A stretch of DNA of 13,653 nucleotides, taken from NCBI GenBank assembly GCA_964569865.1, contig CAZMVQ010000064.1:1-13653 (forward strand), read 5' to 3'. A program made the position numbers and the translations under genes. Positions within the stretch are counted from its first letter, which is position 1. The number at the start of each line of letters is the position of its first letter. The DNA is from DROE01 sp964569865 (GTDB lineage: Bacteria > Pseudomonadota > Alphaproteobacteria > Rhizobiales > Devosiaceae). This document shows, piece by piece, positions 1 to 7,187 of the stretch. The notes beneath the pieces are model-generated. The model ran no database searches and was not told the DNA's origin. It saw nothing but the letters and a program-made list of their open reading frames with translations.

Positions 1-1456
1 TAAGTTCAAATCCGTTGCAAACAATATCATATTGATAGGCATTGATGGTCAGCGGGTCTTCATTTTCCAAAGCCTCAAGACCGCCTTGGGGCATGGAGAA
101 TGGATTGTGAGAAAAATCAACCTTTTCATTTTCCTCATCCCACTCAAACATCGGGAAATCAACAATCCAGCATAGGGCAAACTGATCCTCGTCAATCAGC
201 TTCAAATCGGTTCCAACTTTTGTGCGCGCCGCACCGGCAAAAGAGGCAAATTTGTTTGGCAATCCACAAACGAAGAATATGGCATCACCGTCTTTAAGGC
301 CCAATTTTTCACGAATGGCAGATGTGCGTTCCGGCCCGATATTCTTGGCAATAGGCCCTGCCCCTTCCCCATCGCGCAGGAAAATATAACCAAGACCCGG
401 CTGTCCCTCTTTTTGCGCCCAGGAATTCATGCGATCGCAAAATGCCCGCGATCCGCCCGTAGGTGCAGGAATTGCCCATACCTGAACTTTTGGATCATTG
501 GCGATCTGGCCGGCAAAAATCTTAAACCCCGAACCGGCAAAATGCTCGGTGACATTTTCCATCTCGATGGGATTGCGCAAATCCGGCTTGTCAGAACCAT
601 ATTTCTTTATGGATTCTGCATAGGGAATTTGCACAAATTCCTTGCTCACCCGCTTACCATTGCCAAATTCTTCAAATACCCCGCGCAAAACCGGCTCAAT
701 GGCTTCAAAAACATCTTTTTGCTCGACAAAACTCATCTCGATATCAAGCTGATAAAATTCTCCCGGTGAGCGATCAGCGCGGGCGTCTTCATCGCGAAAA
801 CATGGGGCAATCTGAAAATATTTATCAAAACCGGCAATCATCAACAATTGTTTGAACTGCTGGGGGGCCTGAGGCAGCGCATAAAACTTGCCCGGATGTA
901 AACGCGATGGCACCAAAAAGTCCCGCGCACCCTCAGGGCTGGAGGCGGTGAGAATTGGCGTCTGATATTCAACAAATCCACCCTCGACCATTTTATTGCG
1001 CAAATAGGTGATGATTTTGGAGCGCATAACGATATTATTATGAATTCGCTCACGGCGAAGATCCAAAAATCTGTTGGTCAGGCGGATATCTTCAGGATAT
1101 TCCTGATCGCCAAATACCGGCAGTGGCAATTCTTTTGCAGGCCCCAAAATTTCCAGCTCGTTGATAAAAATTTCTATTTCGCCGGTGGGCAAATCCTTGT
1201 TGATCGCGGCTCCGTCTCTTGCTTTAACCAATCCGTCGATGCGCACAACGCTTTCGGCTTTTAATTCTTCCACCGCTTTGAAGGCTGGCGAATCAGGGTC
1301 GGCCACACATTGGGTAATGCCATAATGATCGCGCAGATCAACAAACAGCACTCCCCCATGGTCGCGCACCCGGTGCACCCAGCCACTTAAGCGGACGTTT
1401 TCGCCGACATTGGCCTTGTTTAGCTGAACGCAGGTATGGGAACGATATTTGTGCAT
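1..1456 (-). CDS. aspS: Aspartyl-tRNA synthetase (partial, C-terminus off left edge)
   Basis: Class II aminoacyl-tRNA synthetase that charges tRNA-Asp in the cytoplasm. The open frame starts at the ATG at 1456-1454 and runs through the left edge without a stop, giving 485 codons of a protein usually near 590. It begins MHKYRSHTC, followed by an OB-fold anticodon-binding domain (about residues 1-110; GWVHRVRDHGG at 25-35). The catalytic core follows with the motif-1 region EYQTPILT, PSRLHPGKFYALPQAPQQFK, and motif 2 FRDEDARADRSPGEFYQLDI, whose motif-2 arginine is Arg221. The bacterial GAD insertion domain lies in the later part. Class II motif 3 lies past the edge. AAGAGAA sits about 7 nt upstream of the ATG as a ribosome binding site. 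His33 fits the non-discriminating type that also charges tRNA-Asn (inference). It is divergent from rnd. Confidence 0.97.
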   Translation of the reverse strand, partial: MHKYRSHTCVQLNKANVGENVRLSGWVHRVRDHGGVLFVDLRDHYGITQCVADPDSPAFKAVEELKAESVVRIDGLVKARDGAAINKDLPTGEIEIFINELEILGPAKELPLPVFGDQEYPEDIRLTNRFLDLRRERIHNNIVMRSKIITYLRNKMVEGGFVEYQTPILTASSPEGARDFLVPSRLHPGKFYALPQAPQQFKQLLMIAGFDKYFQIAPCFRDEDARADRSPGEFYQLDIEMSFVEQKDVFEAIEPVLRGVFEEFGNGKRVSKEFVQIPYAESIKKYGSDKPDLRNPIEMENVTEHFAGSGFKIFAGQIANDPKVQVWAIPAPTGGSRAFCDRMNSWAQKEGQPGLGYIFLRDGEGAGPIAKNIGPERTSAIREKLGLKDGDAIFFVCGLPNKFASFAGAARTKVGTDLKLIDEDQFALCWIVDFPMFEWDEENEKVDFSHNPFSMPQGGLEALENEDPLTINAYQYDIVCNGFEL

Positions 1457-1560
1457 GGTTAAATTCTCTTGGTGCTGTTAGACAGGTTGTTCAAAATAGA
1501 ACGCTTCGATTTATTTCAATCCTCGTTCGAGGGAACTTCGATAAAGGGAATGGCCACTTT
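1457..1560. promoter_or_regulatory. Divergent aspS/rnd intergenic region with candidate rnd promoter
   Basis: This 104-bp region must carry the start signals for both divergent genes. For rnd, a candidate -35 TTGTTC (1487-1492) and -10 TTTATT (1510-1515) are separated by 17 nt, which would give a leader of about 40 nt. That leader would open near the perfect inverted repeat CCTCG-TT-CGAGG (1521-1532). An AAAGGGA ribosome binding site precedes the rnd ATG by about 11 nt. No equally good promoter for aspS was found: TTGAAA and TATTTT on the minus strand are only 15 nt apart. The promoter assignments are inference from weak matches. Confidence 0.3.
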
Positions 1561-2724
1561 ATGCAACTGATTAGCGGCACCGAAGAACTCAAAGTTTTTT
1601 GCCAGCGAGCAGGCAAATTTAATTTCATCACCATCGATACCGAATTTCATCGCGAAACCACCTATTGGCCCATATTGTGCCTTGTTCAGGTTGCCACCAG
1701 CGACGAGGCTGTGCTGATTGACCCGATGGCCAAAGATATTGACCTTTCCCCATTGCTTGAATTGCTTGCAAATGAAAAAATTGTCAAAGTCTTTCATGCC
1801 GCCCGTCAGGATATCGAGATTTTCGTTAAAATGACCGGTTCTGTGCCTTTTCCCGTTTTCGATAGTCAGATAGCGGCCAGTGTTTGTGGGTATGGGGATT
1901 CAATATCCTATGACAAACTGGTTCAGGCAATTGTTGGTGCCCAGGTCGACAAAAGTTCACGCTTTACCGATTGGGCGGCCCGTCCCTTAACCGAAAAACA
2001 AATGGCCTATGCTTTGGCCGATGTCACCCATTTGCGCGACATTTATCTGGAGCTCTCAAAAAAACTTGAGGAATTAAACAGAGTTTCGTGGATGCAGGAC
2101 GAACAAAAACCTCTTACAAGCCTCTCCACCTATATAATGGAGCCAAAAGACGCCTGGCAACGACTTAAATCCAAGGTAAATCGCCCTCGTGATCTGGCAA
2201 TGCTCAAGGAACTGGCGGCCCTAAGAGAGCAAAAAGCGCAGGAAACCGATCGTCCGCGCCGCCGGGTGCTAAAAGACGATGCTCTTTATGAATTAGCTAT
2301 TCAGCGCCCAAAATCGCAAAAAGATTTTGATCGTTTTCGCGCCGTGCAGAAGGGTTTTGGCAATTCACGCCTCGCGCAAGAAATCATGGAGCTGACAAAA
2401 AAGGTCGAAAATATCCCCGACAATGAATTGCCCCCTATGCCAAAACGGCGCATGGGCCCCTCGCCCAAAGGCCCGATCGGAGATTTGTTGCGGGTTTTGG
2501 TCAAGGCAGTTGCCGAGCGTGAAGGGGTTGCCTCGCGCATCATTGCCAATTCAGGCGATATCGACGAACTTGTTTTGAGCGACAATGCCGATATTGCCGC
2601 CATGAGCGGTTGGCGATATGAATTATTTGGCAAAAAGGCCTTGGCCCTAAAACATGGAAAGCTGGGTCTTGCCGCTTCACCGGATGGCATTATTGAGATC
2701 GAAATCAAAGAAACCGAGGCTTGA
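1561..2724 (+). CDS. rnd: Ribonuclease D
   Basis: A 387-residue 3'-5' exoribonuclease of the DEDDy family, which trims 3' ends of tRNA precursors and other structured RNAs. The N-terminal exonuclease domain (about residues 1-175) has all the catalytic motifs. Exo I is IDTEF with Asp26 and Glu28, Exo II is HAARQDIE with Asp84, and Exo III is YALAD with Tyr150 and Asp154. These residues bind the two metal ions in the family. An HRDC-type helical region follows (about 200-285; PRDLAMLKELAALRE), then a C-terminal part resembling the second HRDC-like domain of RNase D. Length is normal (family about 370-390). The ATG is chosen because MQLI..TEEL matches the family N-terminus and AAAGGGA lies upstream; a nearby ATG at 1550 is out of frame. 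It is convergent with ppx, 17 nt from the ppx stop, with no hairpin terminator visible. Confidence 0.96.
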   Translation: MQLISGTEELKVFCQRAGKFNFITIDTEFHRETTYWPILCLVQVATSDEAVLIDPMAKDIDLSPLLELLANEKIVKVFHAARQDIEIFVKMTGSVPFPVFDSQIAASVCGYGDSISYDKLVQAIVGAQVDKSSRFTDWAARPLTEKQMAYALADVTHLRDIYLELSKKLEELNRVSWMQDEQKPLTSLSTYIMEPKDAWQRLKSKVNRPRDLAMLKELAALREQKAQETDRPRRRVLKDDALYELAIQRPKSQKDFDRFRAVQKGFGNSRLAQEIMELTKKVENIPDNELPPMPKRRMGPSPKGPIGDLLRVLVKAVAEREGVASRIIANSGDIDELVLSDNADIAAMSGWRYELFGKKALALKHGKLGLAASPDGIIEIEIKETEA

Positions 2725-2741
2725 AGAATCCAAACCTAAAA

Positions 2742-4292
2742 TCATAAAAATTTTATCTCAGACTGATCTATTTCCAGATGCTGCGCCAATTGCGCCAACC
2801 TGCTTTGAAGGCGCAAACTATCCAGAAACGAAAATTCACCGGGAAGAACCAATATCAATTTTTTTGCAGTAATTTCAAATTTGATCTTTGGCAGAATTTG
2901 CGGCATGGCTCCGGACAGAACATAGGCCAGTCGAATAAGAGCGCCAATGGTTCTGGCCCGATATTGGGTTTTTTCTCCCATCAATTCGGATAATTGCTGG
3001 CTTGAGCTTTTGTGATTCAACCCCATATAGCGCACGGCCAGAATTTCGGCCATAAAGGCACGCCCCGGATGATCAACGCCAATCAGCGCGCTGTAAGCCA
3101 CCAGATCAACGCTTTGCTCGCCGCGATAATCCCGATGCCCACGCCAGCCAATATCGGATAACAGGCAGGCCGCGTGGCGTAATCGCTGCTGGGACGAATT
3201 TTCCTTCTCTCCCATTTCCTTCATGAATTTTTCGGTGAATTTCACCAGTTCGCCCGCATGCACTACCGAACGGGCGCGCAAATAACAGATTTCTTCACTG
3301 GCCACGATCAGCGGGTCTTTTTTTGCCTCTTTGGCCTCCAGCCGGTCAAACAAATATCCCTCGCGCACCCCGTGGGAAGAAAACACGATGTTTTTGAAAT
3401 CCCCTCTTTCAAGAACCGCCGCCATCACCACAGCTCCATAGACAAGNNNNNNNNNNNNNNNNNNNNNNNNNNNNNNNNNNNNNNNNNNNNNNNNNNNNNN
3501 NNNNNNNNNNNNNNNNNNNNNNNNNNNNNNNNNNNNNNNNNNNNNNGCGCTGACCTGATAATTTTGCACCATATGCAAGGGATAATTTGATCTGACCTGC
3601 ATCAATAGAGCAAAGGCCCGCCATGTCCCCCCGATGGCGCAAAAGGTTTCGTGTCGGCTTTTGTTTAAAACAGTTGATTTTTCCAATAGCCTGTTAGCAA
3701 TTTTCATCGCCCTTGAAAGGGAAAATCCACTATCATCCTCAAGCCGGATAACTCCAAGAGCATGGGTTTCTCCACCAAAGTCTTTTTTTGAACCAACCAT
3801 GGATAATTCCAGCGATCCGCCGCCAAGGTCACCAACCAATCCGGCAAAGTCAGGCATGCCAAAAATAACACCCCTTGCCGCATAATGGGCCTCTTGTGCC
3901 CCGCTAAGAATGCGCCCTTTTGTTTGCATCAGCAATTCGACCCCGGCCATAAATTTTTTGCCATTGCTGGCTTCACGCACCGCAGAGGTGGCAATAACAT
4001 AAACGGTTTTCACCTCCATCAGTTTTACCACCAACCCAAAGCGGGAAATGGCTTTGAGCGCCATTGCAGCATTTTGCGGGGCGATTTTTTTATCTTTTGC
4101 TACCCCGCGACCAAGGGTGCAGTTGGTCTTTTCATTAAACAGGGGCGTTAAGGTGCGCCCTAGATGTTCATAAACCACCAGACGAACCGAATTTGAACCA
4201 ATATCAAGCACAGCAACGGAAGCGGTATTCGCTACTCGAGCTGCACCCGTAATGTTATTTTTGTTCTGATCTGCATGACCATTACCGGTCAT
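2742..4292 (-). CDS. ppx: Exopolyphosphatase (Ppx/GppA family), interrupted by an assembly gap
   Basis: ASKHA-fold phosphatase that removes terminal phosphate from polyphosphate (possibly also from pppGpp), in the cytoplasm. The phosphate-1 motif VLDIGSNSVR holds Asp30, Gly32 and Ser33. YVIATSAVREA follows at 98-108, the SGAQEA motif gives the likely catalytic Glu134, and GDLGGGSLEL is at 154-163. After the gap come SSHGVREGYLFDR and an HD-like C-terminal domain (about 360-440; RHAACLLSDIGWRGHR). Apparent length is 516 residues, near that of alphaproteobacterial relatives. Residues about 249-282 are hidden by 100 Ns, but both flanks read in the same frame. It is the last gene of the operon. 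Its ATG lies 2 nt past the ppk stop without a convincing Shine-Dalgarno sequence, so reinitiation from ppk is likely. No other in-frame ATG precedes the first motif. Confidence 0.93.
   Translation of the reverse strand: MTGNGHADQNKNNITGAARVANTASVAVLDIGSNSVRLVVYEHLGRTLTPLFNEKTNCTLGRGVAKDKKIAPQNAAMALKAISRFGLVVKLMEVKTVYVIATSAVREASNGKKFMAGVELLMQTKGRILSGAQEAHYAARGVIFGMPDFAGLVGDLGGGSLELSMVGSKKDFGGETHALGVIRLEDDSGFSLSRAMKIANRLLEKSTVLNKSRHETFCAIGGTWRAFALLMQVRSNYPLHMVQNYQVSXXXXXXXXXXXXXXXXXXXXXXXXXXXXXXXXXXLVYGAVVMAAVLERGDFKNIVFSSHGVREGYLFDRLEAKEAKKDPLIVASEEICYLRARSVVHAGELVKFTEKFMKEMGEKENSSQQRLRHAACLLSDIGWRGHRDYRGEQSVDLVAYSALIGVDHPGRAFMAEILAVRYMGLNHKSSSQQLSELMGEKTQYRARTIGALIRLAYVLSGAMPQILPKIKFEITAKKLILVLPGEFSFLDSLRLQSRLAQLAQHLEIDQSEIKFL
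3447..3546. other. Assembly gap (100 Ns) inside ppx
   Basis: Exactly 100 unknown bases, the conventional placeholder length for a scaffold join of unknown size. The missing piece would encode the linker between QNYQVS and LVYGAVV of Ppx. From memory of rhizobial homologues this stretch is about 33-36 residues, so the true size may be close to the placeholder. Nothing can be said about its content. Confidence 0.97.
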
Positions 4293-4294
4293 AA

Positions 4295-6448
4295 TTATTG
4301 GCCAGTCTCATCGTCGGCATCTAAGATTGCCGTCCCACGCCCCGAAAGAGAAGGATTGGTCATGAAATAATTATGCACATTAAATTCTTCTTCCCCCTTG
4401 GCGGGTTTTAAGCGCTGGGAACTTCCATCAGGCAACAATGTCCAGCTCTGCTGATTGTCTTTGAGGTTTGCTACCATTATGCGCTCAAGTATCTGCTTAT
4501 GAACGGTTTTGTTGGTAATTGGCACCAGCGTTTCCACCCGGCCATCAAGATTTCTCTGCATGAGATCGGCCGAAGAAATATAAACTTTTGCTTTTGGTGA
4601 GGGCATAGCCTCGCCATTTGCAAAACAATAAATGCGTGAATGTTCCAAAAAACGCCCAACAACGGATTTTACCCGGATATTGTCAGAAAATCCGGGAATG
4701 CCGGGACGCAATCCACAAATTCCACGCACTACCAGATCAATGCTCACCCCTTTTTGGCTGGCATCATAAAACGCATCAATGATTTGCGGATCAATCAGAG
4801 AATTCATTTTCATCCAGATGGCGGCAGGTTTGCCATTGTTGGCATTTTTTACTTCAACATCAATGTCATCAATCAGGCGCTGACGCAGATTTAGGGGCGA
4901 TACCGCAAGGGCCTCAAGCTCTGTTGGCGAGGCATAGCCGGTAATAAAATTAAACACCCGCGCCACATCGCGCGCCAAAGTCTGGTTGGAAGTAAAATAG
5001 GAAAGATCACTATAAATTTTTGCAGTAATTGGGTGATAATTCCCCGTGCCAATATGACAATAGGAAACCAGTTTGCCACGCTCCCTGCGCACAACCTGCG
5101 ATAGTTTGGCATGGGTTTTAAGTTCAACAAAGCCAAACACCACCTGCGCTCCGGCCCGCTCCAAATCGCGCGCCCAGCGAATATTTGCCTCCTCGTCAAA
5201 CCTTGCTTTTAGCTCCACCAGCGCCGTAACCGATTTACCTGCCTCTGCCGCATTGATCAAAGCTTTGACAATGGGAGAATCTTTGGAGGTTCGATAAAGG
5301 GTTTGCTTTATGGCCACCACATCCGGGTCGGCCGCCGCCTGAGATAAAAACAAAGCAACAACATCAAAACTTTCAAAAGGATGATGAACCAGAATATCCT
5401 TTTGCCGAATGGCGGCCAGACAATCCCCGTTATGATCACGAATCCGTTGGGGGAAGCGCGCGCGATAAGGTTTAAACAACAGGTCCGGACGGGCGATTGA
5501 GCAGATTGCTGCTGCATCCGCCAGACCCAAAAACCCGGTGCCATCAAATATTTCAGCTCTGGTAATTCCAAGATTATCGGCAATCTGACGCCGAAGAGAT
5601 TTGGGCATTGCGTGCTCAACCTCCAGCCGAATAGTTGTGCCGCGCCGTCTCTGTCTGATGGCAGTTTCAAACTCCTCCACCAGATCGGCCGCTTCTTCGT
5701 CAATTTCCAGCTCGCTATCACGCAAAATTCGAAACGCCCCGGACCCTAGAACTTTATAGCCGGGAAACATCTTATCAAGGGAAAGCGACACCACATTTTC
5801 AATGGTCACCAATTCAATGCGCTCATCGCTTGTTAATTCGTCAGGCAGGGTGACAAAGCGATCAAGAGAATTGGGAATGCGCACCAGCGCCATCATCCGG
5901 CGCGCACTTTCAATGCTTTCCAGTTGCACCGCCATGGTAAACCCAAGATTTGGGATAAACGGAAACGGATGGGCCGGATCAACTGCCACAGGGGTGAGAA
6001 CCGGAAACAATTCCTGCCGGTAAAGTTTTTTTAGATAGGAAATTTGCGCCTCGCCCAGATCAGCAGCTTCGTGAATAATCACCTTTTTTTTAGTCAGCGC
6101 CCGACGCAAAGTCTGCCAATGCTCCTGTTGTTCCAGATGCAGATGCTGGGCCAAATTCATAATTTCTTCGAGCTGCTCTGAAGCATTTAATCCATCAACA
6201 GAAAGCCGGTTGATGCCAGAGCGCTGTTGCGAGAGAAGCCCGGCAACCCGAACCATGAAAAATTCATCCAGATTGGCTGCAGAAATCGAAACAAACCTCA
6301 TTCGTTCCAACAAAGGATGGGCCTTATTTCCCGCCTCCTCCAATACCCGCATATTAAATTGCAACCACGAAACTTCCCGATTTACAAATCTTGAAGGGCT
6401 GGTGCCTAATTTTTTTATATCGGAACCGGACAATACATTTTCAGCCAT
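4295..6448 (-). CDS. ppk: Polyphosphate kinase 1
   Basis: A 717-residue PPK1, which makes inorganic polyphosphate from ATP reversibly at the membrane periphery. The N-terminal domain opens with FVNREVSWLQFNMRVLEEA and NLDEFFMVRVAGL. The middle region is the head domain, and the two C-terminal phospholipase-D-like lobes carry the catalytic histidines. His465 in SYCHIGTGNYHP is the likely autophosphorylated residue (E. coli His435), and His603 in LEHSRIYCF is the second conserved histidine (E. coli His592). Length is typical (about 690-730). The start overlaps the hda stop by 8 nt, with a strong AAGGAA ribosome binding site about 6 nt upstream inside hda, so ppk can load ribosomes independently. 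The downstream ppx begins 2 nt after its stop. The synthesis-degradation pair is adjacent, as in many bacteria. No frameshift was found despite several homopolymer runs. Confidence 0.98.
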   Translation of the reverse strand: MAENVLSGSDIKKLGTSPSRFVNREVSWLQFNMRVLEEAGNKAHPLLERMRFVSISAANLDEFFMVRVAGLLSQQRSGINRLSVDGLNASEQLEEIMNLAQHLHLEQQEHWQTLRRALTKKKVIIHEAADLGEAQISYLKKLYRQELFPVLTPVAVDPAHPFPFIPNLGFTMAVQLESIESARRMMALVRIPNSLDRFVTLPDELTSDERIELVTIENVVSLSLDKMFPGYKVLGSGAFRILRDSELEIDEEAADLVEEFETAIRQRRRGTTIRLEVEHAMPKSLRRQIADNLGITRAEIFDGTGFLGLADAAAICSIARPDLLFKPYRARFPQRIRDHNGDCLAAIRQKDILVHHPFESFDVVALFLSQAAADPDVVAIKQTLYRTSKDSPIVKALINAAEAGKSVTALVELKARFDEEANIRWARDLERAGAQVVFGFVELKTHAKLSQVVRRERGKLVSYCHIGTGNYHPITAKIYSDLSYFTSNQTLARDVARVFNFITGYASPTELEALAVSPLNLRQRLIDDIDVEVKNANNGKPAAIWMKMNSLIDPQIIDAFYDASQKGVSIDLVVRGICGLRPGIPGFSDNIRVKSVVGRFLEHSRIYCFANGEAMPSPKAKVYISSADLMQRNLDGRVETLVPITNKTVHKQILERIMVANLKDNQQSWTLLPDGSSQRLKPAKGEEEFNVHNYFMTNPSLSGRGTAILDADDETGQ

Positions 6449-7187
6449 GATTATTCCTTATCGCCATATCCTGACGAATTTTTATTGCTTCAGCGGCGAT
6501 TTTTTTGCCAATCGCTTTGCCTTTTTGCAATGCCAGTCTATCCAGTATTTCGCTCAAGGCAAAAACTTCCCCCGGTGAGCGCTCGATCCGCGCTACAAGA
6601 TAAGAAATTGTCTCCGGAGAAACCACAATCTGACGGTCGTCAAATAATTTTGCAAACATCTGAGATAGTTGCAAATCGCTGGCCGCCTGCAAGCTAAAAT
6701 GGGATGCGAGCCGCGCTCTGGATTTTACATCATCGGTTAAAAAAGGCCAATTGATCACCGGCTCACGAGCACTCATCAAAACCGGGCGAGCATCGCGCAT
6801 GCTCTGGTTTAATAAATGAAACAGCGCGTTTTCATCAAATCCGGCCCGGTCCACATTATCCAACAGCACCGGGATTTGTTTTTCCTCACCGGCCAATGTT
6901 TCCAATTGTTCATTGGTGACAATCTTTGGCTCTACAATTTTAGCTCCGGCAAGTTTTGCCCAAACTTTTCCAAGGTGGGTTTTTCCAGATTTTTGCTCTC
7001 CGGTAATTAGGGTCAAAGGAGCCGCCCAGTTGGGAAAGCTGATAATATGCTCAAACGCCAACCGGTTGCCTTTGGTTACGATAAAATCCTTTTGCGCATA
7101 AGAGGTTTCATAGGCCAGATCAAATGTCAGTTGCCCCCTTGTCTCATCAGATTTTTCGCCAGCCGTTTTTTCGTCCTGAGCGCTCAT
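6441..7187 (-). CDS. hda: Hda/HdaA, DnaA regulatory inactivator
   Basis: A 248-residue AAA+ protein related to DnaA domain III but without the DnaA helix-turn-helix domain. In the family it binds the DNA-loaded sliding clamp and stimulates ATP hydrolysis by DnaA, preventing re-initiation (RIDA). The sequence shows a clamp-binding motif QLTFDL at 19-24, Walker A GEQKSGKT at 63-70, Walker B-like VLLDNVD at 107-113, an SARE box in LMSAREPV, and a sensor-2 region near IERSPGEVFALSEIL. The N-terminus before the clamp motif is short and charged, as usual. Its ATG overlaps the upstream transporter stop in an ATGA junction, with only a weak A-rich ribosome binding site, so translation is probably coupled. 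It overlaps ppk by 8 nt. DnaA-paralogue annotation of this kind often reads 'chromosomal replication initiator DnaA-like'; the size and clamp motif favour Hda. Confidence 0.93.
   Translation of the reverse strand: MSAQDEKTAGEKSDETRGQLTFDLAYETSYAQKDFIVTKGNRLAFEHIISFPNWAAPLTLITGEQKSGKTHLGKVWAKLAGAKIVEPKIVTNEQLETLAGEEKQIPVLLDNVDRAGFDENALFHLLNQSMRDARPVLMSAREPVINWPFLTDDVKSRARLASHFSLQAASDLQLSQMFAKLFDDRQIVVSPETISYLVARIERSPGEVFALSEILDRLALQKGKAIGKKIAAEAIKIRQDMAIRNNHG

Noticed and set aside
413..769. Open frame of 118 codons on the plus strand
   Set aside because: It lies wholly antisense to aspS, whose motifs are unambiguous; it has no ribosome binding site and no family resemblance.
1489..1502. GTTC-N6-GAAC as a LexA (SOS) box
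   Set aside because: The alphaproteobacterial LexA site is usually the direct repeat GTTC-N7-GTTC; here the spacing is 6 and the second half is inverted.
2301..2708. Open frame of 135 codons on the minus strand inside rnd
   Set aside because: Antisense to the C-terminal half of rnd, which matches RNase D throughout; the Ser/Arg-rich translation looks like a shadow.
3258..3642. Open frames on both strands that run through the Ns
   Set aside because: They stay open only because N codons cannot form stops; the real frame here is ppx.
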